NCBI GenBank assembly: GCA_947456505.1
Contig: CANGTC010000007.1
Location: forward strand, 1-61,656
Direction: 5' to 3'
DNA length: 61,656 nucleotides
DNA from: Beijerinckiaceae bacterium
GTDB taxonomy: Bacteria; Pseudomonadota; Alphaproteobacteria; Rhizobiales; Beijerinckiaceae
The notes under the pieces were generated by a model. The model did no database searches, was not told where the DNA came from, and saw only the letters and a program-made list of their open reading frames with translations. Below, one piece after another: positions 8,001 to 16,200 of this stretch. Within the stretch, counting starts at the first letter, position 1. The number at the start of each line of letters is the position of its first letter. The position numbers were made by a program, and so were the translations under genes.

Positions 8001-9232
8001 AGTGGGTCTGCGGCAAATGTGTCACCGTCGGAAGCACGACCAGCAAAATGGAAGTCAAGCCCATCTAACGACACGGTGTCAGCGCCAGTCTTGGAGGCGC
8101 CGTCGCTTGATGTAACCGTCCACCTTCCCGTGGACGCATTAAAGCGAGCCGTGTAATGTATGTCGCCAAGCTTCGCTGCATCGGAAACAGAGATTGATAG
8201 TTTCGCGTCACCTTTGTTGAGAGCACCGGCAGTAGCGGCCACTCCGTCCGTTGAGAACAAGGCCTTACCAGGGTTGCCGTTTTGATCAATACCTTGCTTA
8301 TGTTGGGCATTGACTGCAACCGAAAATCCTACCGCAAGGCGATTAACATTTTCGAGTACATGTAGTGTCTCCGCTCGAAAGTTGAGGAGACCGGCGACGG
8401 TACCGCTCGTCAACTGATTTGTCGGCGCTGGGTTCGTAAACGGATCGAGATTAATATCCAGCCTTCCGTTTGTTTCCACTGCGCCAAGCGGATGAGCGCC
8501 ATCGGGCCCAAGCAGGGTCCGCCCGCTTGCTGTATCACCCAAATAGACGGTGATCGCGCCGGAGGACTGCTCCGTGTAGGTAAAACCAACCAGGTCGGAT
8601 AATTTACTTAGAATTTTGTCGCGTTGATCGAGAAGATCGTTTGGTTTTTGACTTCCGGTCGTCACGCTCTGTATTTGAATGTTCAGACGCGCGAGTTGAT
8701 CAGTATAGGAGTTCACTTGATCGAGTGCGGCGTTCAGGCCGGTCTTGATCGAGGTTAATGTATCTTCTATTGAGCTCGCGGTTTGCGAAAAAACCTGAGC
8801 AACGCGGGTGCCTGAATCCAATACGGCCAAACGGGATGCGGCAGAGGTCGGAGACCCTGCGACGTCGCTGAAACGACTATAGAAGTCCTGTACGGCAGCG
8901 CCGGGATTGTTATCGGTTACAAAAAGGTTCTTTTCCAGGCGGGTGAGGGCATCCGCGAGTGTTTGCATCTGATTTGTGAGAGCGTTAGCCTTCAATGATT
9001 GGGTTTGAAGATAGTAATCGCTCGCCCGCCGCACAGTATCGACAATGACACCAGATCCATTGCCAACATTGGCTGAGGTAGGAAGCATGCCTGCCTCACC
9101 GGTCGTGCTGGTCTGCACGTCGCGGCGCAGATAACCTTCCGTCGATGCGTTCGTAATGTTGCCGCCGACGGTCTCAAGAAGCTTTCTGTAGGCTGCAAGC
9201 CCGGAGGCGCCAATGCTGAGAATATCAACCAT
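5012..9232 (-). CDS. flgK: Giant hook-filament junction protein FlgK (HAP1)
   Basis: First hook-filament junction protein. The N-terminal D0/D1 part (residues 1-330: ILSIGASGLAAYRKLLETVGGNITNASTEGY and following helices) and the C-terminal helix (about 1330-1406, ending in the EASDLIRYQQAYSAAAQVV segment) are standard. Between them lies an insertion of roughly 900 residues; ordinary FlgK proteins are about 450-650 aa. The insertion is Ser/Thr/Gly-rich and beta-like. It contains two pairs of diverged internal repeats: about residues 345-408 with 523-592, and 990-1066 with 1073-1160. Spacing to flgJ (4 bp) and flgL (8 bp) indicates one operon. The frame is open throughout, so this is not a fusion artefact within the window. 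Confidence 0.93.
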   Translation of the reverse strand: MVDILSIGASGLAAYRKLLETVGGNITNASTEGYLRRDVQTSTTGEAGMLPTSANVGNGSGVIVDTVRRASDYYLQTQSLKANALTNQMQTLADALTRLEKNLFVTDNNPGAAVQDFYSRFSDVAGSPTSAASRLAVLDSGTRVAQVFSQTASSIEDTLTSIKTGLNAALDQVNSYTDQLARLNIQIQSVTTGSQKPNDLLDQRDKILSKLSDLVGFTYTEQSSGAITVYLGDTASGRTLLGPDGAHPLGAVETNGRLDINLDPFTNPAPTNQLTSGTVAGLLNFRAETLHVLENVNRLAVGFSVAVNAQHKQGIDQNGNPGKALFSTDGVAATAGALNKGDAKLSISVSDAAKLGDIHYTARFNASTGRWTVTSSDGASKTGADTVSLDGLDFHFAGRASDGDTFAADPLFGAAASTKFLISTPGEIASALPLYVDPFSTNIGSASLTPLKRTTQDPTSLIPAASSIFDGVNTSADFLSNGPAFTLSPSTTPLTLTSLNRLSAVHFTTTGLSSFPGASNQGNASVTATIPSNASIGDIDYFASYNANAQIWTVKSSEGKTSSGTNTASIDGITFSFNGLPADRDSFSIRRLPMSASDITAIGQNSTGGSELSLSIELDGEAKSLAISTKSNDLNQIAADINNAAVKAGYQNYLYASVVNGALTVNALGAHSVANAGFKGYNTQQQPVEIKAVNEIGASAAQIRVFTREGRQIFGPILPPSGREDFLTPANGFLPGLSADDYKNYTQPPPIYPGANITPASNLLSVSGDFSNTTINVSALPEFNMAHGGGGQPVVSGAVYALNVNGLAPIRLAGDALAGKSAPDVANALAGQMNAQASKFSWRGSNLSLADTTRVLSFDVSIDGKPPQRVIFHRATDPATGSMALERLEDPTTHAVTYKPAYAGTFEVPEGANFTASLVPGTPAGPGMRANARVLISAPQTLRNTAPTISITPVIDPTLFDTDQGLNISTVNQQPDTLVTGTGDLQTSLLAATKPTLKLSVGGVQKTLTIDSISGSSAGVSWSMVDGKLQLSGNAAMSIDTSGDGATLARNLGIDPAASGTQILATDLSIDTLLASKPMTIEVKDAQYQAPSHTLTINSLNGPSPSTDPSGITWSFNGKNLTLIGPRAGLLIDASDSNKAADAQALGFNGSDLDLSVSGEIMTLKSNNTTNAGLAALADPSASVSRVGSGLTFSTGVPEDLIVAVVNDDPSGVRTVAASKVDAPPPDGVSSSAAPVPPIPNIRVKIISDSQLEIIDPASGLSLAYRAWEPDKPINYRGLSFTIHGTTAVNDVYDVKTDPTRTADNRNALMLAGMATVSIFGQNGGSFQDVYNNVTSKLGTAVNSANMTAAGAAQQASDLKSAFEAKTGVNLDTEASDLIRYQQAYSAAAQVVMAARDMFSTILRSF
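5753..6016 (-). repeat. FlgK internal repeat B, second copy
   Basis: Encodes about residues 1073-1160. It aligns with the copy at 6035-6265 by the shared pattern KP-x-T...TLTI(D/N)S..G...(G)(V/I)(S/T)WS...GK-L-L-G....(I)D.S. It is a protein-level repeat; the DNA copies have diverged. Confidence 0.6.
6035..6265 (-). repeat. FlgK internal repeat B, first copy
   Basis: Encodes about residues 990-1066: KPTLKLSVGG, then TLTIDSISG, VSWSMVDGKLQLSG, SIDTSGDGA and a terminal LGID. It lies head to tail with the copy at 5753-6016. Confidence 0.6.
7457..7666 (-). repeat. FlgK internal repeat A, second copy
   Basis: Encodes about residues 523-592. The shared core with the copy at 8009-8200 is GDI-x-Y-x-A-x2-NA-x4-WTV-x-SS-x-GK/A-x-SGT/A, then S-(L/I)DG-x2-F-x-F-x-G, then D-x-D-(T/S)-F. 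Confidence 0.65.
8009..8200 (-). repeat. FlgK internal repeat A, first copy
   Basis: Encodes about residues 345-408, directly after the conserved N-terminal D1 part. It pairs with the copy at 7457-7666. The two copies are separated by about 115 residues of unrelated sequence. Confidence 0.65.
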
Positions 9233-9236
9233 AAAC

Positions 9237-9788
9237 TTAATCTCCAGTCATGAGCTTGAGCGCGTTCTTTTGCGCGGGAGTGCCCATGGGCAAGTTTGGT
9301 TGCCGGATTGTTTTAAAGCTCAACGCCTGCTGTGCGCCTAGGCTCGACGCCGGATCGCTTGTCGGAATTCGTGCGAGAGTTGCAGACGCATCGACTCCAA
9401 TTCCAGATTGCAAGCTGGAGGCGAGCGCGCTTGCTTGCGCAGTCGTTAAAGACGACTGTTTGCTCTGTCCAGCGCTAGAGGAGATAGCACTATTTTTTTT
9501 TGGAGAAAATTGGCGATTGATCGCCTCAGCAAGACCGAGGTTAGTCTTCTTTACTGACATCTCCGAATAAATACCATCCAGCATCGACTGGAAGGGTTTT
9601 TCGTGTTCGCTGTCGAGCAATCCACCTTCGATTTGAGCGTCACGCATCGACTTGAGCATTGTCTGCATAAAAAGCGTTTCAAAAGCCTTTCCCACCTGAT
9701 CCATCGTGGGTTTTTGGCCATACTGACGACCCTGCTCAAGCGATAACGAGCTAAGAGGAGTGCGAGTGGTTGCGCCTAGTTGTTCCAT
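9237..9788 (-). CDS. flgJ: Rod-binding protein FlgJ (single domain)
   Basis: Rod-cap/scaffold protein. 183 aa containing the rod-binding domain (about residues 28-90: VGKAFETLFMQTMLKSMRDA, LDSEHEKPFQSMLDGIYSEM, GLAEAINRQF). The C-terminal muramidase domain of two-domain FlgJ is absent, which fits the separate transglycosylase gene at 2562-3554. The remaining C-terminus is Ser/Ala/Gln-rich and looks unstructured. A run of nine A bases on the coding strand (9493-9501) falls within a Lys-Lys-Asn stretch and could be slippage-prone. Confidence 0.9.
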   Translation of the reverse strand: MEQLGATTRTPLSSLSLEQGRQYGQKPTMDQVGKAFETLFMQTMLKSMRDAQIEGGLLDSEHEKPFQSMLDGIYSEMSVKKTNLGLAEAINRQFSPKKNSAISSSAGQSKQSSLTTAQASALASSLQSGIGVDASATLARIPTSDPASSLGAQQALSFKTIRQPNLPMGTPAQKNALKLMTGD

Positions 9789-9796
9789 GACTAACC

Positions 9797-10927
9797 TCAG
9801 ATCACGACTAGGTCTGCGTGCAATGCGCCAGCTTGCTTTAAGGCTTCCAGGATCGCGACCAAATCGGCCGGTGATGCCCCCACAGCATTTACCGCGTCTA
9901 CGATGCTTGCCAACTGCACGTCCGGTGCAAACAAGAAGGTGCGGGCTGGGGACTGATTTACGGCTATATTGCTATCCGGCGTCACCGAGGTCGTCCCGCC
10001 AATGGCAAAGCTGCCATTAGGTTGTGATACATTTAGGTTCTCTTTGATGCGGACCGTAAGACTGCCATGTGAAACTGCAGCCGGAGTGACACGAACTCCT
10101 TCGCTGATCACGATGGTGCCCGTCCTCGAATTGACGATGACGCGGGCAGGGGGCTGCGAAGGAATCACAGATAACTCCTCCAAGGCAGCAACAAATGAGA
10201 CCCGGCGATCGAGCTCTTTTGGTGCGCTAACCTTCACAGTGGTTGCGTCGAGTGCGGACGCGGTGCCATTACCGAAAGCAGTATTTATCGCTCGGACAAG
10301 CCTAGTTGCGTTCGAAAAATCAGGACTATTGAGATTAAGCATTAGCGAGGGGGCTGTTTCGAAAGGGTTCGCGACGATGCGTTCGACTGTGGCGCCGTCC
10401 GGAATGCGCCCAACTGTAGGAATATTCACCGTAACGCTAGATCCGTCTTTACCTGTGATGCCCAACCCTCCAACTGCCAGGTTACCTTGCGCGATGGCGT
10501 AAGTCTCATTATCTGGACCCACAAGCTGAGTGATCAATAAGGCCCCACCACGAAGGCTACCCGCTTTAGATAACGACGAAACAGTAACATCGATTTTCTG
10601 ACCGGGCTTTGCGAACGGCGGTAATTCGGCAGTGACCATCACTGCTGCCGTGTTCTTCGCCTGAATATCGCCGGAAGCCACCGTTATACCGAAACGTTGC
10701 ATGAGGCTTGCGACGGTTTGTTGTGTCTGAACCACATTACCGTCGCCTGTGCCATTGAGACCAACGACGATGCCGTATCCCACCAACTGGTTGGTTCGGA
10801 CGCCGCCAATCGATACCAGGTCCTTGACACGGTCACGCGCGGGAGGAGGCGATTGGCTGAAAGCGTTGGTCGCAAAAGTCGCCGCGACGAAGCCAAGGAC
10901 GATTAAACGATGAAGATGCATGAGCAT
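9797..10927 (-). CDS. flgI: P-ring protein FlgI
   Basis: Periplasmic P-ring subunit of the bushing. The open frame extends further upstream, but I place the start at the ATG at 10927: it is preceded by AGGAT at a suitable distance, begins a typical Sec signal peptide (LIVLGFVAATFATNAFS), and removes an overlap with flgH. Family signatures follow: RVKDLVSIGGVRTNQLVGYGIVVGL, GTGD, and the C-terminal SPADLVAILEALKQAGAL. 376 aa is normal size. It sits between flgH and flgJ in the operon. Confidence 0.95.
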   Translation of the reverse strand: MLMHLHRLIVLGFVAATFATNAFSQSPPPARDRVKDLVSIGGVRTNQLVGYGIVVGLNGTGDGNVVQTQQTVASLMQRFGITVASGDIQAKNTAAVMVTAELPPFAKPGQKIDVTVSSLSKAGSLRGGALLITQLVGPDNETYAIAQGNLAVGGLGITGKDGSSVTVNIPTVGRIPDGATVERIVANPFETAPSLMLNLNSPDFSNATRLVRAINTAFGNGTASALDATTVKVSAPKELDRRVSFVAALEELSVIPSQPPARVIVNSRTGTIVISEGVRVTPAAVSHGSLTVRIKENLNVSQPNGSFAIGGTTSVTPDSNIAVNQSPARTFLFAPDVQLASIVDAVNAVGASPADLVAILEALKQAGALHADLVVI

Positions 10928-10938
10928 TTTGTGAAATC

Positions 10939-11649
10939 CTATAATGGAGCGACCGCGCCTACAAAGCGACCAAACCACCCTTGCTTTGTATTGTCGTCTA
11001 GATCGCCCGCCCCGGTATAGGTGATCTGGGCCTGGGCGATCTTCGTTGAACTGACAATGTTGCCTGCCTGAATGTCTTCAGGCCGAATGACACCGGATAC
11101 GCGGATATACTCCTCACCTTGATTAACGGTGAGGCTTTTTTGACCCTGTATCCATAAGTTTCCATTTTCATATACGCGCGTAACGATGACGGTTATGTCG
11201 CCGGTGATTGTGTTAGATTGATCAGCAGACACGGTGCCTTTCTGGGTAGAGTTATTGCCAGCGGCTAAAGAGTTAGATGCAGGTGCGCTGCCAGTGATAG
11301 CCCCTGCCGCCCAGGGGAAATTAAAACCGCCTGGTCCAAACAGCGCCGTCGGCAGGGTAATGCTGGTTGAGTTCGCTTTTGAGCCTTGGGAATTTAACGC
11401 CTTGGTTGCGTTAAGGTTCTCGGCAAGCGTGACTGTAAGTACATCCCCAACCCGCTGCGCCCGGCGGTCTCCCAAGAAAAAGCCGGCATTCGAGCGCGAA
11501 TAGATTGCGCCGTCTGGCGATACCTCTTTGATTGGGACGACCTCGTCGTAATTCATCTGAAATGATTCCGAGATTTTCGCCTCGCGAACGCTTGAGCATC
11601 CTGCGAGCGCAAGACCTGTGAAAAGAGCGATGAAAGCGGGGCGATTCAT
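10939..11649 (-). CDS. flgH: L-ring lipoprotein FlgH
   Basis: Outer-membrane L-ring subunit. The N-terminal signal peptide ends in a lipobox (LALAGCSS, lipidated Cys18). The body carries the family pattern DRRAQRVGDVLTVTLAEN followed by INGEEYIRVSGVIRPEDI-like sequence and an IAQAQITYTGAG C-terminal motif. 236 aa is normal. With flgI it forms the bushing; the gene lies between flgG and flgI. flgA, often next to flgH in other bacteria, is instead at 27908. Confidence 0.95.
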   Translation of the reverse strand: MNRPAFIALFTGLALAGCSSVREAKISESFQMNYDEVVPIKEVSPDGAIYSRSNAGFFLGDRRAQRVGDVLTVTLAENLNATKALNSQGSKANSTSITLPTALFGPGGFNFPWAAGAITGSAPASNSLAAGNNSTQKGTVSADQSNTITGDITVIVTRVYENGNLWIQGQKSLTVNQGEEYIRVSGVIRPEDIQAGNIVSSTKIAQAQITYTGAGDLDDNTKQGWFGRFVGAVAPL

Positions 11650-11660
11650 TGTGGCTCCAA

Positions 11661-12446
11661 TCAGGTGTTGTTTGTGAGATACTTCTGCATCCCATCGACT
11701 GCAGCAATGGCTTTTGAGTTGACCTCGTAGGCTCGCTGCGTCTCGATCATGCTCACCAGTTCTTCAACAACGTTGACGTTTGAAGATTCCAATGAACCCT
11801 GCATGAGTTTACCAGTGCCATTCGTGCCCGGTGCTCCTACGATCGGGTCGCCGGACGAAGCAGTCGCCGTTAAAAAGGATTCGCCAACAGGCTTGAGACC
11901 GGAAAAATTGGCGAAGGTCGCGACTTCAATAGTTCCAACATTCTCAGCTTTAGTTGCGCCTGGTACGGTTACACTCACTATCCCATCTTTCGATATAGCA
12001 ATAGAAGTGGCGTTCGGGGGGATCTTGATGGCCGGTTCCAATGGATAACCGCTGGACGTGACTATGTTGCCATCCGCATTCTTCGTAAAGTTACCCGCTC
12101 TGGTATAGGCGATCTGAGAACCTGGCGTCATGACCTGAAAGAAGCCGGGCCCGTCGATCGTCATGTCGAGGGAATTTTCGGTGTTTATTATGTTCCCCTG
12201 ATTATAAAGTTTCTCAGTTGATACGATGCGAACGCCAGTACCGATAGAAAGACCAGTGGGTGATGTTGACGTCTGTGATGTCTGAGTACCGGCATCTCTG
12301 TAATTTTGATATAGCAACGTTTCAAAATTAGCTCGATCTCGCTTGAACCCAACGGTATTCACGTTAGCGAGGTTGTTCGAGATAACACTCATGCGCTGTT
12401 GCTGCGCATTGAGTCCGGTTTTGGCTACATGGAGTGCGTCAGGCAT
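11661..12446 (-). CDS. flgG: Distal rod protein FlgG
   Basis: Distal rod subunit, exported through the flagellar apparatus. 261 aa, the canonical length. The N-terminal rod signature (LNAQQQRMSVISNNLANVNTVGFKRDRANFE) and C-terminal helix (LESSNVNVVEELVSMIETQRAYEVNSKAI) are near consensus. It lies 30 bp downstream of flgF in the same operon. It is one of five FlgE/F/G family proteins in the window. Confidence 0.96.
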   Translation of the reverse strand: MPDALHVAKTGLNAQQQRMSVISNNLANVNTVGFKRDRANFETLLYQNYRDAGTQTSQTSTSPTGLSIGTGVRIVSTEKLYNQGNIINTENSLDMTIDGPGFFQVMTPGSQIAYTRAGNFTKNADGNIVTSSGYPLEPAIKIPPNATSIAISKDGIVSVTVPGATKAENVGTIEVATFANFSGLKPVGESFLTATASSGDPIVGAPGTNGTGKLMQGSLESSNVNVVEELVSMIETQRAYEVNSKAIAAVDGMQKYLTNNT

Positions 12447-12476
12447 AATTTTACTCCTGCTTCATATGTACGCGGT

Positions 12477-13223
12477 CTACTGGCTGGACCGCATTAATTT
12501 GGCTGTTGAGTCATCAAGTTCCTTTGCCGTTGCAAGCAACTTGACATGAATTTCGAAAGTACGGCTTGCGGTGAGCATATCAACCATTGAGTCAATGGAA
12601 CTTACGTTGCTCGTTTCAAGTCCGCGTGTGTAGAGTGATACTGAGGCGTCGGATGCTGGTACCGTCTTGTCTGCGAGACGGAGTGTTCCGTCGTCGCCAC
12701 GTTCAACATTTGAATTAGGGGTCTTCACGAGTTTGAGACGGTCCAGAGCTATGGGTTTAGTCCCGGAGGGTGAGGCTTGGGGAACGTATAATACCGACCC
12801 GTCGTGTGATATCTCTGCGGAGTCGAAATTTGGAAGCGTGATAGGCCCACCGTCGCCTTCCATGATCAGATTTTCACCGTTTCGCAATGTGCGGTCAGGC
12901 CCCAAGTGAAAATCACCGCGCCGTGTCAGAACGGTTGCGCCGTCCGATTTGCGGCCTATGAAGAATCCTTCCCCCTCGATCGCGACATCCATTGGATTAT
13001 CTGTCGATATAAGTTTTCCGGATTCTAGATCGACGGCAGAACGCCCCCTCGTTGGAAAGGATCGGTCCGCCGCCGCATCTTGTTGGATATATGCTGCGCT
13101 GGATAGGCCGAAGTCGCGTTTGAAAGCAGTTGTATTTTGGTTCGCCAACGAAGCGGCGATGAGCCGCTGGTTGTCGATGTTGATACGCATGCTGCCGGCG
13201 GCGATATGGATATAGCGTTCCAT
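12477..13223 (-). CDS. flgF: Proximal rod protein FlgF
   Basis: Proximal rod subunit. 248 aa. The N-terminus (MERYIHIAAGSMRINIDNQRLIAASLANQNTTAFKRD) and the central NPMDVAIEGEGFF motif are typical of FlgF. The C-terminus has LETSNVSSIDSMVDMLTASRTFEIHVKLL. It sits between flgE and flgG in the expected order. Confidence 0.93.
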   Translation of the reverse strand: MERYIHIAAGSMRINIDNQRLIAASLANQNTTAFKRDFGLSSAAYIQQDAAADRSFPTRGRSAVDLESGKLISTDNPMDVAIEGEGFFIGRKSDGATVLTRRGDFHLGPDRTLRNGENLIMEGDGGPITLPNFDSAEISHDGSVLYVPQASPSGTKPIALDRLKLVKTPNSNVERGDDGTLRLADKTVPASDASVSLYTRGLETSNVSSIDSMVDMLTASRTFEIHVKLLATAKELDDSTAKLMRSSQ

Positions 13224-13247
13224 GAACCTGGGCCCTATCTAGTCAAT

Positions 13248-16200
13248 TTAGCCACGGATTTGAATGATGGTTTGAGACAGTGTAGTCGTTGTCTCAATCG
13301 CCTTTGCGTTTGCCTGGAAGTTACGTTGCGCGGTGATGAGGTTCACCAATTCCTCAGTGATGTCGACGTTGGAGCGTTCAAGAGCGCCCGCTTTGATGGT
13401 GCCGAATCCGTCAGCTCCTGCTTGCCCCAACACCGCCTGACCGGATACCGAGGTCGCGACATAATCAGCGTTGCCTACTTGCTTTAGGCCGTTGGCGTTT
13501 GCAAAGTTGGCGATCATGATCTTTCCAAGCGCTGCCGTTTGGCCATTTGTGTAGTTGGCTCGGATCGTCCCGCTTGCATCGATGTCGAGGCCGTTGAGGC
13601 TTCCGGAAGGATAACCATCCTGAGACAGCGAGAGAACCGAGAAGGGAGACGAATACTGGGTGGAGAACTTGCCGTAATCGATGTTAAGGCGCAAAAGATC
13701 GGAACCGTTTTGCGGGTCAAAGGGAGAGTAAACAACACCCTCTTTCGGAGAGATAAGTTTACCGACGGTATCGAACGTAAGCTGACCTTCCTTGAGGTAG
13801 AGAGGAAACCAATTTTGTTCAGAGGTCGGTGCTTGTGTTGTTATGGCTCCGGATCCATCAACATAGAGCTTGTTCCCCTGCGCATCCGTCGCCTGCTTGA
13901 GGTTGGTGATGATCGGGACGGATCCAGCCGTTTGGGTGACGTTGGCAAGCCCAAAGTTGGCGTGCCCGACGACGTTAATTTGGGAGTTTGGACCCGTTGT
14001 ACCTGAAGTGAATGTCAAGTTGTTGTTGTCCGCATTGAACTTCACGGTGACGCCACTGACGATGCGGCCAGTCTTGGGATCCTCAATCTGATTTACGCGG
14101 TCCTGGATGGCAGATGCAAAGGTATCGCCGGTGTATGCACGGATGGGAAGCGTGATCGTTCCCACAATGCCGTCAATGGTGAAAGTCATCTTGTTTTCAC
14201 CAAGCGCCTCGTTCAACATGAAGGTCTGGCTCATTGGGGTGACGCCACGTGTTCCTACTGCTGTCGCTGCTACAGACGACAAACCAGTCCCCGGGACGAA
14301 TTGTTGCATGGCGGAGTACTTCACACCGATGCCAAGCAGGTCGTTATCGCCCAGGAAACCTGTCGTTTTAGCCTCGCCGATGCTAAGGCCAGCGCGACTT
14401 GTCGACCCCTGGGATCCGATTGGTGACATGTTTTTTACAACGCCATCGATCCGGAGGTTAAGCCGGAACGGCGTTCCCGCAGGATCTCCTGTGACTTCTA
14501 GATTTGACGTATGGCCTATTGTGATCGGACCTATATTGGGGGGTCTGACTGTTATACTGTGCCCGCTTCCGTCTCCTACAGCGACCTGCTCTATGTTGAA
14601 TTTACCAGTGATGTGGCCAACTGTTTTGTAGGTGCCAACAATCTTGTTGCCGATATCTGCTGCGAAAGTAACGCTCGGAAAAGCTCCTGTTAAGCCGTCC
14701 GCTAGATCGTTGAGCGTAGGGTTATTCTGGTCGAGGGTTATTTCAGAGATAGAGACTGAGCCGTTGGCGTTAGGAATTGTTACGCGATATACATCGCCCT
14801 TCATAAGTTGCGGGGCGGTTCCAAGGCTTGATGTAAAGACAATTGTTTGTTTCGTCGGAGTTGTGACTGTTCCATCAATGACGCTTGGGATGCCGGCTAC
14901 CGTTTTTGCATCAGTTAGTTGTACGGGCGTGCTCAGGGAGTCTGATCCACGTTCCGATTGGTTGACGAGCAGGATCGATGACACCGGGCCATTAGTTTTA
15001 TATGTCACTTTGAATAAATTGTCTGAGTGTTCAACTGTTACTCGACCGCCAGTTGCTGTATTGACCGCAGTAGCAATCGCGGTGCTAAGCGCATTTATTC
15101 GTTCTGTTGTCCCTAACGTTGTTGATGAAAGTTGTATGGGTCCTACATTTACCTGTATTGGATTGTTGGTCCCCGGAATTGGAGGTAGTGTGAGTGAAAA
15201 TTTGTCATTGTTCATAATCTTTCCGTATACATGAAAGGTCTGAACTTCGCTGGATGTAGGTGATCCCATGGCTTCCTGGGTTGGATCATCAAAGGTAACG
15301 GGGCACGCCTGTTCGATGCCATTGTAGAAGGCGCTGGCGTCTGCGGGGTCGATGCCATTGGGTGGTGTATAATTGTATGTTAATGTTCTGCCGTTGATTT
15401 CCAGAGTAGCGGTATGCGGTTGGTCGAATTTTAGTCCACTGACGTCGTACGAATTGACTTGAGCTGTGATGTCCGGATTTCCCGCGAGGCGTGCGCGGCC
15501 GACAGTAATTGAAGAGACCTCACCGGTGGACCCAGAACTGAATGAGAATTGTCTAGTATCCTTATTGTAGTTTACAACGATGCCAGTGCGTTGTTCGCGC
15601 GGATCCAGTATGGGGTCGCCACCTGGAAGCGCTGCGCTGCCGCTCCACATAGTATTTGCACGGATCAGTACGGGTTGGCTTGTTGTTTGGGGTGGCAAGC
15701 CCAAATCATTCATCGTATCGGTTGGGTTGTAAACCTGAATGCTGTTGAACCGGCTTTCAGGTTCGTTGGCGTCCGGACCCAGTTGGGCTGGGTCAACCGT
15801 AAATGTGAAAGAACGCGATGATACGTCATATCCTACGATGATCGGTGGGCTGCTTGCATCTGGCCAGCTCGTGGGCTTCCCGAATTCCAGATGGCGTGCC
15901 TTCAGAGCGTCATTTAGTTTGGATTGAGCCGTAGCGACCAGCTGATCGCGAGTTAATTGTAGTTTGTTTTCCGAGGTTGTCGCCGTTAAGTCTGTTGTGA
16001 TGACTGGCGGAGTGCCCGCGGATCCAGCAGTACCAAGGAGATCAATTTCAATTGGATTCGGCAAGGCTACCGATGATCCGTCTTCGGCAAGGCGGGTCAG
16101 ATTAAGTTTTAATATGTCGTTCCCTGAAACGATCGCTCCGCCTTGTTTGCGGTAGGTGTCCGTTATGCTGAAGTAATGCTGGCCACCAAATTTTTCATTG

